Positions 1 through 10,837 are shown, counted from the first letter of the stretch. The stretch: DNA of 64,000 nucleotides from an uncultured Sphingomonadaceae bacterium (GCA_947258815.1 CAMYJW010000025.1:1-64000); one strand, 5' to 3'. Program-made: numbers and translations. Notes: generated from the sequence alone by a model not told the origin.

Positions 1-574
1 CAGAGCAGGGCGTGTGGGACGCGCTGCTGCAGATGCTGGTCGATCTGGGCCTCACCGATGACTGGCAACACATGATCGATAGCACAAGTGTCCGGGGCCA
101 CAGTCAGGCCGCCGGCGCAAGGGGGGGACTCATAAGGAGGCTTTTGGTCGATCACGCGGCGGCTTTACGAGCAAGATCCACGCCCGATGTGACAATCAGG
201 GACGCCCTCTCTGTTTCGTCCTGACCGGCGGCGAGGCATCCGATTATACCGCCGCCGAACCGCTGATGGCGATCCCGGTTGCCACGCCCAAGGCGCTGCT
301 CGCGGACAAGGGCTATGACGGGGACCGCTTCCGCGAAAGCCTGCTGATCCGCGGTATCCTGCCGATCATCCCGCCGCGCTCGAACCGCAAGGTGCCAGAG
401 CATCCCGACTACCGCCGCTACAAGGACCGCAACCGCATCGAGCGCCTGTTCAACAAACTCAAACAGTCCCGTCGGATCGCCACGCGATATGATAAGACCG
501 CATTGTCCTTCGCCAGCTTCCTCAACCTCGCAAGCATCCGCCTATGGCTCAAGTCTTTTGTCAACAGGGCCTAG
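1..574 (+). mobile_element. IS5-family (IS427-like) insertion sequence, right part; transposase split over two frames (ORFs 12-224 and 266-574)
   Basis: The frames join as ...MIDSTSVRGHSQAAGARG(G)THKEAFGRSRGGFTSKIHARCDNQGRPLCFVLTGGEASDY...LADKGYDGDRFRE...RYKDRNRIERLFNKLKQSRRIATRYDKTALSFASFLNLASIRLWLKSFVNRA, typical IS5-family DDE transposase. The right end ggccctgttgacaaaagactt (reverse complement) resembles IS5-group terminal inverted repeats. Confidence 0.9.
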
Positions 575-1683
575 GTAAAGGAGCTTGATCTCTGGTTCCA
601 GCGATTGACTGCCATCAACGTTCCGACGCAGATCATGATTGTCAGCATGGATGATCCGCCGTGACTCATGAACGGCAGCGGGATGCCGACGACCGGCGCA
701 AAGCCGACAACCATCATCAGGTTGACCGCAATGTAGAAAAAGATGGTGACTGTCATCCCCGCCGCCAGAAGGCGCGCGAACCGGCTTTTCGCGTTGCGCG
801 CGACCACAAGGCCCCAGCGCAGGACGATCGCGAATACCAGCAACACGAACAGGCCGCCGATCAGTCCCCATTCCTCTGCCATCGTTGCAAACACGAAATC
901 GGTATGTGCTTCTGGCAGGTATTCAAGGTGACTTTGCGATCCGTTGCCAAAGCCCTTGCCGAACAGACCGCCCGACCCGATGGCTATTTTGGACTGGGTG
1001 ATGTGATAGCCTGCACCCAGCGGATCGCTTTCGGGATCAAGGAAAGTCGTCACCCTGCGGCGCTGATAATCATGCAGCAGCGTGAAGAAAGCGATCGGCG
1101 CGATGACCGCCGCGGCCGCGCCAGCACCGATGAACCAGCGCAGTGGCAACCCCGCAAGGAACATCACGACAAAGCCGCCAAAACATATCGCCAGCGAGGT
1201 GCCGAGATCGGGTTGCAGGATGACGAGGCCGACCGGAAGCCCCATCAGCCCGAACGCGGGCAAAAGGCCCCGCCAGCTTGCAATCATGGAGGCGGGAAGG
1301 GTGCTGTAGAAGCTGGCCAGCACGAGAACGATCGTGGGCTTCATCAGTTCGGACGGCTGCAATGTCATGAAGCCAAGGTTGAGCCAGCGCTGGCTGCCTC
1401 CGCCCATCGCGCCAAGCAGTTCCACAAGGATCAGCAACACGATCATCGCACCATAAGCGGGATATGCCAGCCACTTGAACAGGTCTTCGGGCAAGCGCGA
1501 AATGACCAGTGCCATGACAAGGAAGACCAGAAATCGAATGACATGCGACGCGGCATATGGCTGCATGCTTCCACCCGAGGCCGAATAGAGCACCGCGGCA
1601 CCGAACAGCACAAGCGCGACTAGCGGCAGAATCACCTTCCACGGTTCGCGTGCAATGGTTGCGGGGACAAAGCTCATTCTCAT
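571..1683 (-). CDS. rodA: Rod shape-determining protein RodA (SEDS glycosyltransferase)
   Basis: Multi-TM SEDS protein with QPDLGTS, KGFGNGSQSHLEYLPEAHTDFVFATMAEEWG; adjacent to PBP2/mreBCD. Confidence 0.95.
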   Translation of the reverse strand: MRMSFVPATIAREPWKVILPLVALVLFGAAVLYSASGGSMQPYAASHVIRFLVFLVMALVISRLPEDLFKWLAYPAYGAMIVLLILVELLGAMGGGSQRWLNLGFMTLQPSELMKPTIVLVLASFYSTLPASMIASWRGLLPAFGLMGLPVGLVILQPDLGTSLAICFGGFVVMFLAGLPLRWFIGAGAAAAVIAPIAFFTLLHDYQRRRVTTFLDPESDPLGAGYHITQSKIAIGSGGLFGKGFGNGSQSHLEYLPEAHTDFVFATMAEEWGLIGGLFVLLVFAIVLRWGLVVARNAKSRFARLLAAGMTVTIFFYIAVNLMMVVGFAPVVGIPLPFMSHGGSSMLTIMICVGTLMAVNRWNQRSSSFT

Positions 1684-3869
1684 GGCGTCGCTGCGCCGGG
1701 CTGTGGCGGTTGAGATGGTTGTGACGGCGGCGAAGGCGCGGCTTGGGCGGGATCGGCGGGTGCGGGCACCGCAGGCGGGTCAGACCCGACCGCACCTTCA
1801 TTTCCCGTTATAGTCGCGCCGGGTGCGGGCGATGCCGGATCGGGCAACGTTGGTGTCTCGGGTTCCGGCGGGGGTGTGCGGGCTTCCTCGACGATGGGGG
1901 CAGTCGGTTCCGGCGGCGCGGTTTCCTGCTCGAGAACCTCTTCGGGTTCTTCTTCACCTTCGGTTTCCTGCGCGCCATCGCCCACTTCGGCAACCGTGGC
2001 GCTGTATTTCGCATCAAGGCGCTGCTGAGCCGTTCCGCCCCAGGCCCTTTCAAGGTCATGAAGCTTTTCGAGCGCTTTGGTCGAATCGAACAGGAATGTC
2101 ATCACATCGCGCGCAACCGGGTATGCAGACCCGGAGCCGCCGCCATGTTCGATTGTTACCGCACAGGCATAGCGCGGATTGTCGAACGGCGCGAAGCAGA
2201 TGAAATGGCCGTGATCGCGGTATTTCCAGGGGCCGGTCTTGCCCCCGCTGACCGACAGACTCACGACTTGCGCCGTGCCGGTCTTGCCCGCAAGCCGAAT
2301 GTCTTCGAGCGGCAGGGCAGCTCGCCGCGCCGTGCCGATACCGCTGACGACGTCCGCCATTGCCTGGCGCACATACGCAAGATGGTCGGGCGCAAGCCCC
2401 AGACTGGCGATTTTCGGCGCCTGATTCTTGTACAGCAGCCGCGGCATGATGTTTCTGCCGCTGGCGATGCGGGCCGCCATCACAGCCTGTTGCAGCGGAT
2501 TGGCCAGCACATATCCCTGGCCGATCGTGGCGTTCACGGTGTCGAACGTTTCCCAGTCGCGATCGTACTTGCGCTTTTTCCAGGCGGGATCGGGAACCGT
2601 TCCATAGGACTGGCCGACCACGGGAATATCGTATTCCTCCCCCAGACCAAGCCGCCGCGCCATGGTGGCGATCCGGTCCATCCCGATTTTCTGCGCGAAG
2701 TGATAGAAATATACGTCGCAGCTTTGGTAGATCGCTTTGGCCAGATTGACATGGCCGTGGCCACGTCGGTTCCAGCAGTGAAAAACGCGGCTGCCCACCC
2801 GCAGACCGCCGCCGCAAAATGCGGTTTCTTCCGGGTCCAGACCGGCTTCCATGAACGCAAGCCCGACCATGGGTTTTACCGTCGATCCCGGCGGATACAG
2901 CCCGCGCAGCACCTTGTTACGCAACGGCACGTGATCATCTTCGCGCAGCATCTTCCATTCAATACTGCCGATGCCATCGGAAAAGCTGTTGGGATCGAAG
3001 CTGGGCATAGACGATGCAGCCAGAATATCCCCGTTGCGACAGTCCATCACCACCACCGCGCCCGATTCCAGACCGATCCTTCTTGCCGCATAATCCTGCA
3101 GCGGACCGTCGATGGTCAGCCGCACGGAATCCCCCGGCACATCATCGCGAGTCTCAAGATCGCGAACGATCCTGCCGCGCGCCGTCACTTCAACGCGCCG
3201 TGCGCCGGGATAGCCGCGCAGCTCAAGATCGAACTGCTTTTCCATTCCATCCTTGCCGATCTTGAATCCGGGCGTGATGAGCAGGGGCGCCTTGTCTTCC
3301 TTCAGCCAGTCTTCGCGCGATGCCGTGCCGACATAGCCCAGCAGATGACCCACTGAAGGCCCGGTCGGATAATAGCGCGAATAACCGCGCTGGGTTACAA
3401 CCCCGGGCAGATCGGGCAAGCGGACGCTGACAGCGGCAAATCGATCCCAGTCAATGCCCGAAGCCACTTCGACCGGGGCAAAACCCTGCGATTTTTTGAC
3501 CTTCTTTTGCAGATCGCGCAGTTCAACCGCGGAAAGTTGCAGCAAATCCGCCAGTTGGGTGATGGTAGCGGCATCTTCGGACATGCGATCGGGGACAACA
3601 TCGACGCGAAAGTCAGCCCGGTTCGATGCCAGCGGCCGGCCTTTACGATCCAGTATCCAGCCACGCCGGGGCGGGATCAGCGACAGATTGACGCGATTGC
3701 TCTCTGCCTCCAACTCGTATTTTTCGTTCTCCGCAACGGCAAGATATGCCAGTCGCCCGGCAAGCAGCACGCCAACGCCGCCCTGGACCGAACCGATAAA
3801 AATGCTGCGCCGGTCAAAGCTGTTGTGCAACGTCGCCTGGCTGACATGGCGCTTGTCATCCAGCATCAA
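1680..3869 (-). CDS. mrdA: Penicillin-binding protein 2 with long Pro/Glu-rich C-terminal tail
   Basis: SxxK region GLYPPGSTVKPMVGLAFMEAG, SCD motif YQSCDVYFY, KTGTAQV; overlaps the rodA start. Confidence 0.95.
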   Translation of the reverse strand: MMLDDKRHVSQATLHNSFDRRSIFIGSVQGGVGVLLAGRLAYLAVAENEKYELEAESNRVNLSLIPPRRGWILDRKGRPLASNRADFRVDVVPDRMSEDAATITQLADLLQLSAVELRDLQKKVKKSQGFAPVEVASGIDWDRFAAVSVRLPDLPGVVTQRGYSRYYPTGPSVGHLLGYVGTASREDWLKEDKAPLLITPGFKIGKDGMEKQFDLELRGYPGARRVEVTARGRIVRDLETRDDVPGDSVRLTIDGPLQDYAARRIGLESGAVVVMDCRNGDILAASSMPSFDPNSFSDGIGSIEWKMLREDDHVPLRNKVLRGLYPPGSTVKPMVGLAFMEAGLDPEETAFCGGGLRVGSRVFHCWNRRGHGHVNLAKAIYQSCDVYFYHFAQKIGMDRIATMARRLGLGEEYDIPVVGQSYGTVPDPAWKKRKYDRDWETFDTVNATIGQGYVLANPLQQAVMAARIASGRNIMPRLLYKNQAPKIASLGLAPDHLAYVRQAMADVVSGIGTARRAALPLEDIRLAGKTGTAQVVSLSVSGGKTGPWKYRDHGHFICFAPFDNPRYACAVTIEHGGGSGSAYPVARDVMTFLFDSTKALEKLHDLERAWGGTAQQRLDAKYSATVAEVGDGAQETEGEEEPEEVLEQETAPPEPTAPIVEEARTPPPEPETPTLPDPASPAPGATITGNEGAVGSDPPAVPAPADPAQAAPSPPSQPSQPPQPGAATP

Positions 3870-4423
3870 CTGATTTCCACGAAGGGAGTCAGCCTGATCC
3901 GGTCAAAAAACGCAACGATACGGCCAGCAAGCGGATAGACGAGAATGGCAATCATGATCAGCGGTGCAACGACCTTCAGCGGAGTGGAAGCGCCAGCCCA
4001 GTTGGCCAGCGCCAGTCCCATCACGATATAGACTGCAATCATCCCGCTCGCCACCAGCCATTCGGTCAGAAAGCTGCGCCATGGCAACCGCGCCTCGACA
4101 ACATCGGTCACGATTGCCGAGACGGACCAGAGCAGCGCCGCACTGCCAAACGGCTGCCCGCTGTATAGATCGTCAACAAGACCAAGCGGAAGGCCCGACC
4201 AGACCGGAAGAAGCCCCGGGCGCAGCTGTCTCCACGAAATGAAAAGCAGAAAGCCCATTGGCGGCATTATCGGTGCAGAAGCGATCACCAGCACGCCGGG
4301 CAGGATCGATGCAAGGATCACGCTGACCCAGGGAACACCGATCGCCAGCGTAGGTGAGGGCACGCGGTTGATGCTCTTGCGCGTTGTGCTTGCCGACTTT
4401 TGGAAGTTGGAGAAGCGGCTCAT
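3866..4423 (-). CDS. mreD: Rod shape-determining protein MreD
   Basis: Small multi-TM protein located between mreC and mrdA. Confidence 0.85.
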   Translation of the reverse strand: MSRFSNFQKSASTTRKSINRVPSPTLAIGVPWVSVILASILPGVLVIASAPIMPPMGFLLFISWRQLRPGLLPVWSGLPLGLVDDLYSGQPFGSAALLWSVSAIVTDVVEARLPWRSFLTEWLVASGMIAVYIVMGLALANWAGASTPLKVVAPLIMIAILVYPLAGRIVAFFDRIRLTPFVEIS

Positions 4424-5343
4424 TGATCGCCCCCCGTTCGAGCCCGAGGCGAAGCGGTTGAAGCATCCGTCCCCTGATCTTCCTCAAGCGGCCTGTTTGC
4501 TTCGGGCGCGCGAACCGGCTCTACGATCACAAACTCTGTCGCCGCCGGATTGGCAAGCACGCGGGCGATCGCACCATCGCGTGTCAGCCGCGTAACAACA
4601 CCGATTGCCGTGCCCGGCCGATAAAGACCGCCTGAGCCCGAGGTGACCAGAACATCACCAACCTTGAGGGGATTGATGCCAAGATCAAGCAACCGCAGGC
4701 GCAGCGTTCCATTGCCGGCACCTTGCGCAAACCCCGCGACTGCATCGCTGGCCCGGCGGACCGGGACGATGCTTTCGGTATCCGTGATCAGCAGCACGCG
4801 CGCGCTGGAATAACCGACTTCAAGTACACGCCCGACCAACCCAAGACGGGAACGCACCGGCATGCCCTTTTCAACACCGTCTGAGCGACCCGCTCCGATC
4901 GTTGCGAACCGGCGCGTGCTGGCAGGGGTGGAACTGGTTATGCGCGTTACGGTGACGGGGCTTGGCTGACGTTTTGAAAGCTGCAGAATTTGCCGCAATC
5001 GCTTGTTTTCCTGCGCGACAGCATCGGATTCGGCAAGGCGGACTTTGGCTTCTTCAAGCTCGGCACGAAGCTTTGCGGTGCGTTTCCCCGCAAGCGCATA
5101 GCCTTCGATCACCGAAAGCACGTCACGGCCAGTTGCGCGCGTGCGCGCGGCTGCGCCGCCTGCCGGTTCGGTTATCTGCGAGGCCCCGTTGCGCAGGCCG
5201 GAAAACAGATCGGGATTGAAAATCGAGACGATCAGCAGCACGGCAGCGATCACCGCGCCGAGCACGCCAGCCAGATAACCGAAGAATGTGCCGTATTGCG
5301 CCCTGCGAGAATAGCCTGGGCGCCGGTTTGCAGGCGGCGCCAT
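4420..5343 (-). CDS. mreC: Rod shape-determining protein MreC
   Basis: N-terminal TM, coiled coil, ENKRLRQILQL, MPVRSRLGLVGRVLEV; downstream of mreB. Confidence 0.93.
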   Translation of the reverse strand: MAPPANRRPGYSRRAQYGTFFGYLAGVLGAVIAAVLLIVSIFNPDLFSGLRNGASQITEPAGGAAARTRATGRDVLSVIEGYALAGKRTAKLRAELEEAKVRLAESDAVAQENKRLRQILQLSKRQPSPVTVTRITSSTPASTRRFATIGAGRSDGVEKGMPVRSRLGLVGRVLEVGYSSARVLLITDTESIVPVRRASDAVAGFAQGAGNGTLRLRLLDLGINPLKVGDVLVTSGSGGLYRPGTAIGVVTRLTRDGAIARVLANPAATEFVIVEPVRAPEANRPLEEDQGTDASTASPRARTGGDQ

Positions 5344-5406
5344 GCGGTGCCCTCTCCTCTTTGGCGGTGCCGCGCCCCTAACGCATTACCGCCTGTTGTT
5401 CAGCCG

Positions 5407-6480
<1,074 letters not shown>

Positions 6481-6639
6481 TTAATCGAGCATTTTCGACC
6501 GCCCCGTGCCAGAGCGTGGGGATAAAGGCGGTGCCTTAACGCAAGCAGTTGCGAAACGCCAAAAATTTGTGTCGAAATCCCCAGAGTTTTGCGCCTTCCC
6601 ATCTCGAATTAGCCTCGTTTCACCGTTACCATCGCTGCG

Positions 6640-8451
6640 ATGCCGATTATCCGCCGCCTGCCAGAAGACCTTGTCAACCGAATCGCAGCGGGTGAGGTTG
6701 TCGAACGCCCGGCTGCGGCGCTTAAGGAACTGGTCGAAAATGCCATCGATGCCGATGCGGACTCCATCGCGATCAAGCTGGTGTCCGGCGGGCTGGATCT
6801 GATCGAGATCACCGATGATGGCTGCGGCATGCGACCCGATGAAATTGCTCTGGCGCTGGAACGTCATGCGACATCGAAGTTGCCCGATGAACATATCGAG
6901 CGGGTTTCGACACTGGGTTTTCGCGGCGAAGCGCTGCCCTCGATCGGCAGCGTCGCAAAGCTGACAATCGAAAGCCGCCCGCACGATGCCGATGCGGGAT
7001 GGCGGCGGGTTATCGATCATGGCATCGTCAGGGACGATCAGCCCGCTGCGCTGCCGCCGGGCACACGTATCCGCGTTGAACAGCTGTTTGCGCAAGTCCC
7101 GGCACGGCGAAAATTCCTGCGCTCTGCCCGGTCCGAATATGCCGCATGCCTTGATATCGTGCGTCGCCTTGCAATGGCGCGGCCCGACATCGGCTTTACG
7201 CTTGAACATGATGGCAAACGCAAGCTTGCCGTCCAGCCCGGCGAAACGCTTGCAAACCGGGTATCGCGGATCATTGCGCGCGAACTGGCCGATGATGGCG
7301 TTGTGATAGACGCGCAGCGCGAAGGCGCGCGGCTGACGGGCGTTGCCGGCCTGCCCACCTTCAATCGCGGGATTGCCGATCACCAATATCTGTTCGTCAA
7401 TGGTCGCCCGGTGAAAGACCGGCTGCTGATCGGGGCCGTGCGCGGTGCCTATTCCGATATGCTGGCGCGCGATCGCCATGCGGTTCTGGCGCTCTTTCTA
7501 GAAGTTCCCGCTGAAGACGTCGATGTGAATGTCCATCCGGCGAAAACCGAAGTGCGGTTTCGCGATCCGGCGTTCGTTCGCGGGTTTCTGGTTGGCGCGC
7601 TGCGCCATGCGCTGGAAGCATCCGGCCAGCGCAGCGCACAATCGCCCTCTGCGTCGGCAATGGGAAACTGGCAGACCGGGCCGGCCGATCCGGTTGAACC
7701 CGCCGCGCAAACGGGCGCACTGCAATCGCTGTTTGCACGCCAACATGCAGCGCCCACCGCACGCGTGAGCGAGGCAGGGCAGGTCTGGCGCGGATATGAA
7801 GAGCAGATCATGGCCGCGCCTTCAGGCCGGGCCGAAATGGCGGAGCAACTTCCCCAGGATGCGCAAGAATATCCGCTGGGCATCGCGCGCGGACAGGTTG
7901 CCGAAACCTATATCGTTGCTGAGGCTGCCGATGGTCTGGTTATTGTCGATCAGCACGCCGCGCATGAAAGGCTGGTTCTGGAGCGGCTGAAAGCGGCCGG
8001 CACAGGAGAGGCGGTTGCGCGTGCGCAGGCGCTGCTGATGCCCGAAGTGGTCGAACTGGATGAGCCAGCGTGTGACAGGCTGGAAGCGCAAACCCAAAAG
8101 CTGGGCGAACTGGGGCTTGGCATCGAACGCTTCGGCCCCGATGCGATGCTGGTGCGCAGCGTTCCACAAGCGTTGGGCAAAGGCGATGTTCATGCACTGG
8201 TGCGCGACATTGCCGATGATTTGGCCAAACACGGTGAAGCGTTGCTGCTGGGCGAAAGGCTGGAACTGGTGTTGGCAACAATGGCCTGTCATGGTTCGGT
8301 CAGGGCAGGGCGCACGCTTTCAGTTGCGGAAATGAATGCGCTTTTGCGTGAAATGGAAGTCACGCCGCGCTCGGGCCAGTGCAATCACGGACGGCCAACC
8401 TGGGTGAAGCTTGCCCATGAGGACATCGAAAAGCTGTTTGGCCGAAAATAA
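6640..8451 (+). CDS. mutL: DNA mismatch repair endonuclease MutL
   Basis: IAAGEVVERPAAALKELVENAIDADA, STLGFRGEALPSIGSV, C-terminal QCNHGRPT. Confidence 0.96.
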   Translation: MPIIRRLPEDLVNRIAAGEVVERPAAALKELVENAIDADADSIAIKLVSGGLDLIEITDDGCGMRPDEIALALERHATSKLPDEHIERVSTLGFRGEALPSIGSVAKLTIESRPHDADAGWRRVIDHGIVRDDQPAALPPGTRIRVEQLFAQVPARRKFLRSARSEYAACLDIVRRLAMARPDIGFTLEHDGKRKLAVQPGETLANRVSRIIARELADDGVVIDAQREGARLTGVAGLPTFNRGIADHQYLFVNGRPVKDRLLIGAVRGAYSDMLARDRHAVLALFLEVPAEDVDVNVHPAKTEVRFRDPAFVRGFLVGALRHALEASGQRSAQSPSASAMGNWQTGPADPVEPAAQTGALQSLFARQHAAPTARVSEAGQVWRGYEEQIMAAPSGRAEMAEQLPQDAQEYPLGIARGQVAETYIVAEAADGLVIVDQHAAHERLVLERLKAAGTGEAVARAQALLMPEVVELDEPACDRLEAQTQKLGELGLGIERFGPDAMLVRSVPQALGKGDVHALVRDIADDLAKHGEALLLGERLELVLATMACHGSVRAGRTLSVAEMNALLREMEVTPRSGQCNHGRPTWVKLAHEDIEKLFGRK

Positions 8452-8580
8452 CCGGCTCGAGAACGATCAGGACTGGCGGCGGCGCGCGATCAGAAAATTG
8501 CGATGGCCTGTCACGATATCGGTGTTAAGCTGGCGGCTTGTTCACCCTCAACCGCAGTTGACCCGCCGGAGTGTTTCGCG

Positions 8581-9291
8581 ATGATCAAGACCAGACCAAT
8601 CCTTGCCGTTTGCCTTTCAGCTGTGCTTGCCGCCTGCAGCGCCAATGCGGGTGAAGCCAATGGCACATCGCAAGCTTTCGAGCCGATCGACCTTAAAGCC
8701 CCCGCCGGAACATACGCGCTTGAAAAGACCCATGCCTCGCTGATCTGGTCCATCCCGCATATGGGGCTGAGCGACTATCACGCGCGTTTCACGCAGCTTG
8801 ACGGTGCGATTACGCTTGATCCGGCAAACCCTGAAAGCAGCGCTGTGGAGCTGACTATCGCCCCCGGGTCGGTGCGCACGGATTTCCCGCTCGATTACAA
8901 GATGGTTCACCCGGATTCGAAATTCGCCAACTGGGACGAGGAAATCGCCCTTGAAGAAGGCAAACTGGCCGCAGGCGATGGCAAGGCGATCACATTCGTT
9001 TCTACCGCGGTGGAGCAGACCGGTCCGCGCACAGCCAAGATCACCGGCGATCTGACAATGCGCGGCCAGTCCAAACCGTTCACCCTCGAAGCCACTTTCA
9101 ATGGCGAGCTTGAATCGCACCCGTTCTTCAAGGTTGCCGTTGTCGGCTTCAACGCGCACGGGGTTATCAAACCCTCCGAGTATGACGTGAACCTGTATGG
9201 CGGCGCGCTTGGCGATGCGGTGACGGTGAGCTTCTCCGGCGAATTCGTACACAAGCCGGAAAAGGCAACAGGGGAGAGCGAGGCACAGTGA
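8581..9291 (+). CDS. YceI-family periplasmic protein (lipoprotein-type signal)
   Basis: YceI-like fold motifs (THASLIWSIPHMGLSDYHARFTQLDGAITLDPANPESSAVELTI); start placed at MIKTRPILAVCLSAVLAACSANAG (lipobox LAAC). Confidence 0.85.
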   Translation: MIKTRPILAVCLSAVLAACSANAGEANGTSQAFEPIDLKAPAGTYALEKTHASLIWSIPHMGLSDYHARFTQLDGAITLDPANPESSAVELTIAPGSVRTDFPLDYKMVHPDSKFANWDEEIALEEGKLAAGDGKAITFVSTAVEQTGPRTAKITGDLTMRGQSKPFTLEATFNGELESHPFFKVAVVGFNAHGVIKPSEYDVNLYGGALGDAVTVSFSGEFVHKPEKATGESEAQ

Positions 9292-9397
9292 CCCAGCCCA
9301 TCGCCCGGCCAAGCCCGCGCACCGGATGAACGGCGCGCAGGCCTGGACGTAATTGGACGTTATTCAACGTTATCAGACAGCGACAACACCAGCGACA

Positions 9398-9436
9398 ATA
9401 CTTGGCAGCGGCGCATATGCCGCCGCCGCCAAGTAT
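9398..9436. terminator. Strong hairpin downstream of the 9443-10837 gene, putative terminator
   Basis: ATACTTGGC / GCCAAGTAT perfect 9-bp arms enclosing GCGGC...GCCGC; weak U-tract. Confidence 0.45.
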
Positions 9437-9442
9437 GTGTGT

Positions 9443-10837
9443 TTACAAAGTAAGACGGGCAAACACTGTATAGCCCCATGAATTGTTGCCATAGAGGCGA
9501 TCAAGCGCATCGGGTTTTGCATAAGCCGAAAGCGAGCCGCCCAGCGCCAGGCTGAACGGATCGAGGCGGAAACGCCGCGCATACCCCGCCTGAAACTTCG
9601 TCACGCGAAAAGCCCGGTCGTGCAACGGATCGTGATGATCGTGCACAAGCTCATCGTTTTCGACATTTTCGATACGCCCGAAAACGGTGTTCCTTCGATC
9701 GAGATCCCAGTTCACTTCACCCAGCCAGGCAGTCAGCGTTGGGCCGGGCACGCGATTCTTGGCGCTGAACGCCAGCATCGCGGAAAGGCCGCGCCGGTCG
9801 GCAAAGTGCGCCGATGCAGTAAAGCGCTTTTCATCTTCGCCGGGGTGCAGCGCTTCGGGTTCTTCGATATCGCCGTAGCTTGCCTGCAAAGCCCATTGCG
9901 AAGACGGGTTGAGCGTGGCCCGCACCGCCCAGCTATCGAGTTTTGGGGTTTCGATCCCCCAGCGCGCCTCGTCCGGTTCGGCGCCGCGAAAAGCCGAGGC
10001 TTCGAGCTGCCATTTCGGCGCTGAAAGCCCAAGCGTGACCACGCCATACGTGATGTGGGTGGAATCGAACCAGTGATGGGTGATCGGCGGTTCGGGGTTC
10101 AGTTTTGCAGACCCGCGATGCATGAATGCGCTTGGCCCCAGCGCCGGTTCGCCAACCGGGCCGCCATAAACGAACACGCGCGTTTGCGGTGCGATATTCA
10201 CATCCACCCGCGCAGCAAGTTCCATAAACAGATCGTGCGGATGCTGGCGATCTATCAGGGCTTCTCCATCTGCCGTTTCACCCGTGGCAAAAAGGTTGGG
10301 ATAGCCCGCAGCATCCATTGCCGGTTCGGCGCTGAACATCGATTTGAGCTGGATGCGTCCCCAACCTGTCTGGCGCTGGGCCATCAGCATCGCCATCGAC
10401 GTGGCATAGAACTTGTCATCACCGCGCGGGCCGGAGTGATCGGTATATTGGGCAGACACGAAACCGTGTGCCATCAGCATCCAGTCTCCGGCCATGGTGT
10501 GCAGGCCGCCGGGTGCATGTGATGAAGCGGCATCAGGGCAATCGCCTGCGTTGCCTGCGCCGCTTGTTTCACCGCCTGCAAGGCGCGATGTTCCCGATCC
10601 TTCAGAATAGGCAATGCCTCCCGGAGAGGGCGGGCAGGTTTTGTGAGCGGCATGCCCTTCATGTTGGGATGAGGCTTGTTGGGATGGGCCATGTTGGGAC
10701 GGGGGGTGTTGCGCTGGCTTATGCTGCGCTGGTGCATATTCCATCGGGCCATGCCCCATTGCAGAGTGGTCCTGCGCGTTGGCAGGGGCGATGCATGCCG
10801 CCACTCCGCAGAGCGCCAGCAGATATGTGCGTGTCAT
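9443..10837 (-). CDS. Predicted outer-membrane beta-barrel-like protein with His-rich N-terminal repeat, putative metal-related
   Basis: Signal peptide MTRTYLLALCGVAACIAPANA, His/Met-rich segment DHSAMGHGPMEYAPAQHKPAQHPPSQHGPS, alternating beta pattern and C-terminal aromatic GYTVFARLTL; start at 10837. Confidence 0.65.
   Translation of the reverse strand: MTRTYLLALCGVAACIAPANAQDHSAMGHGPMEYAPAQHKPAQHPPSQHGPSQQASSQHEGHAAHKTCPPSPGGIAYSEGSGTSRLAGGETSGAGNAGDCPDAASSHAPGGLHTMAGDWMLMAHGFVSAQYTDHSGPRGDDKFYATSMAMLMAQRQTGWGRIQLKSMFSAEPAMDAAGYPNLFATGETADGEALIDRQHPHDLFMELAARVDVNIAPQTRVFVYGGPVGEPALGPSAFMHRGSAKLNPEPPITHHWFDSTHITYGVVTLGLSAPKWQLEASAFRGAEPDEARWGIETPKLDSWAVRATLNPSSQWALQASYGDIEEPEALHPGEDEKRFTASAHFADRRGLSAMLAFSAKNRVPGPTLTAWLGEVNWDLDRRNTVFGRIENVENDELVHDHHDPLHDRAFRVTKFQAGYARRFRLDPFSLALGGSLSAYAKPDALDRLYGNNSWGYTVFARLTL
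10652..10726 (-). repeat. Tandem degenerate 15-nt repeat encoding QHxP[A/S]
   Basis: Encodes QHKPA-QHPPS-QHGPS-QQASS-QHEGH. Confidence 0.75.

Noticed and set aside
661-1623. 320-aa plus-strand ORF
   Set aside because: Antisense to rodA; composition (HRQKDE-rich) typical of a shadow frame of membrane protein DNA.
1743-3356. 537-aa plus-strand ORF
   Set aside because: Fully antisense to mrdA, which has clear motifs. High-GC codon bias creates long shadow ORFs; no recognisable domain.
6481-7479. 332-aa minus-strand ORF
   Set aside because: Antisense to mutL.
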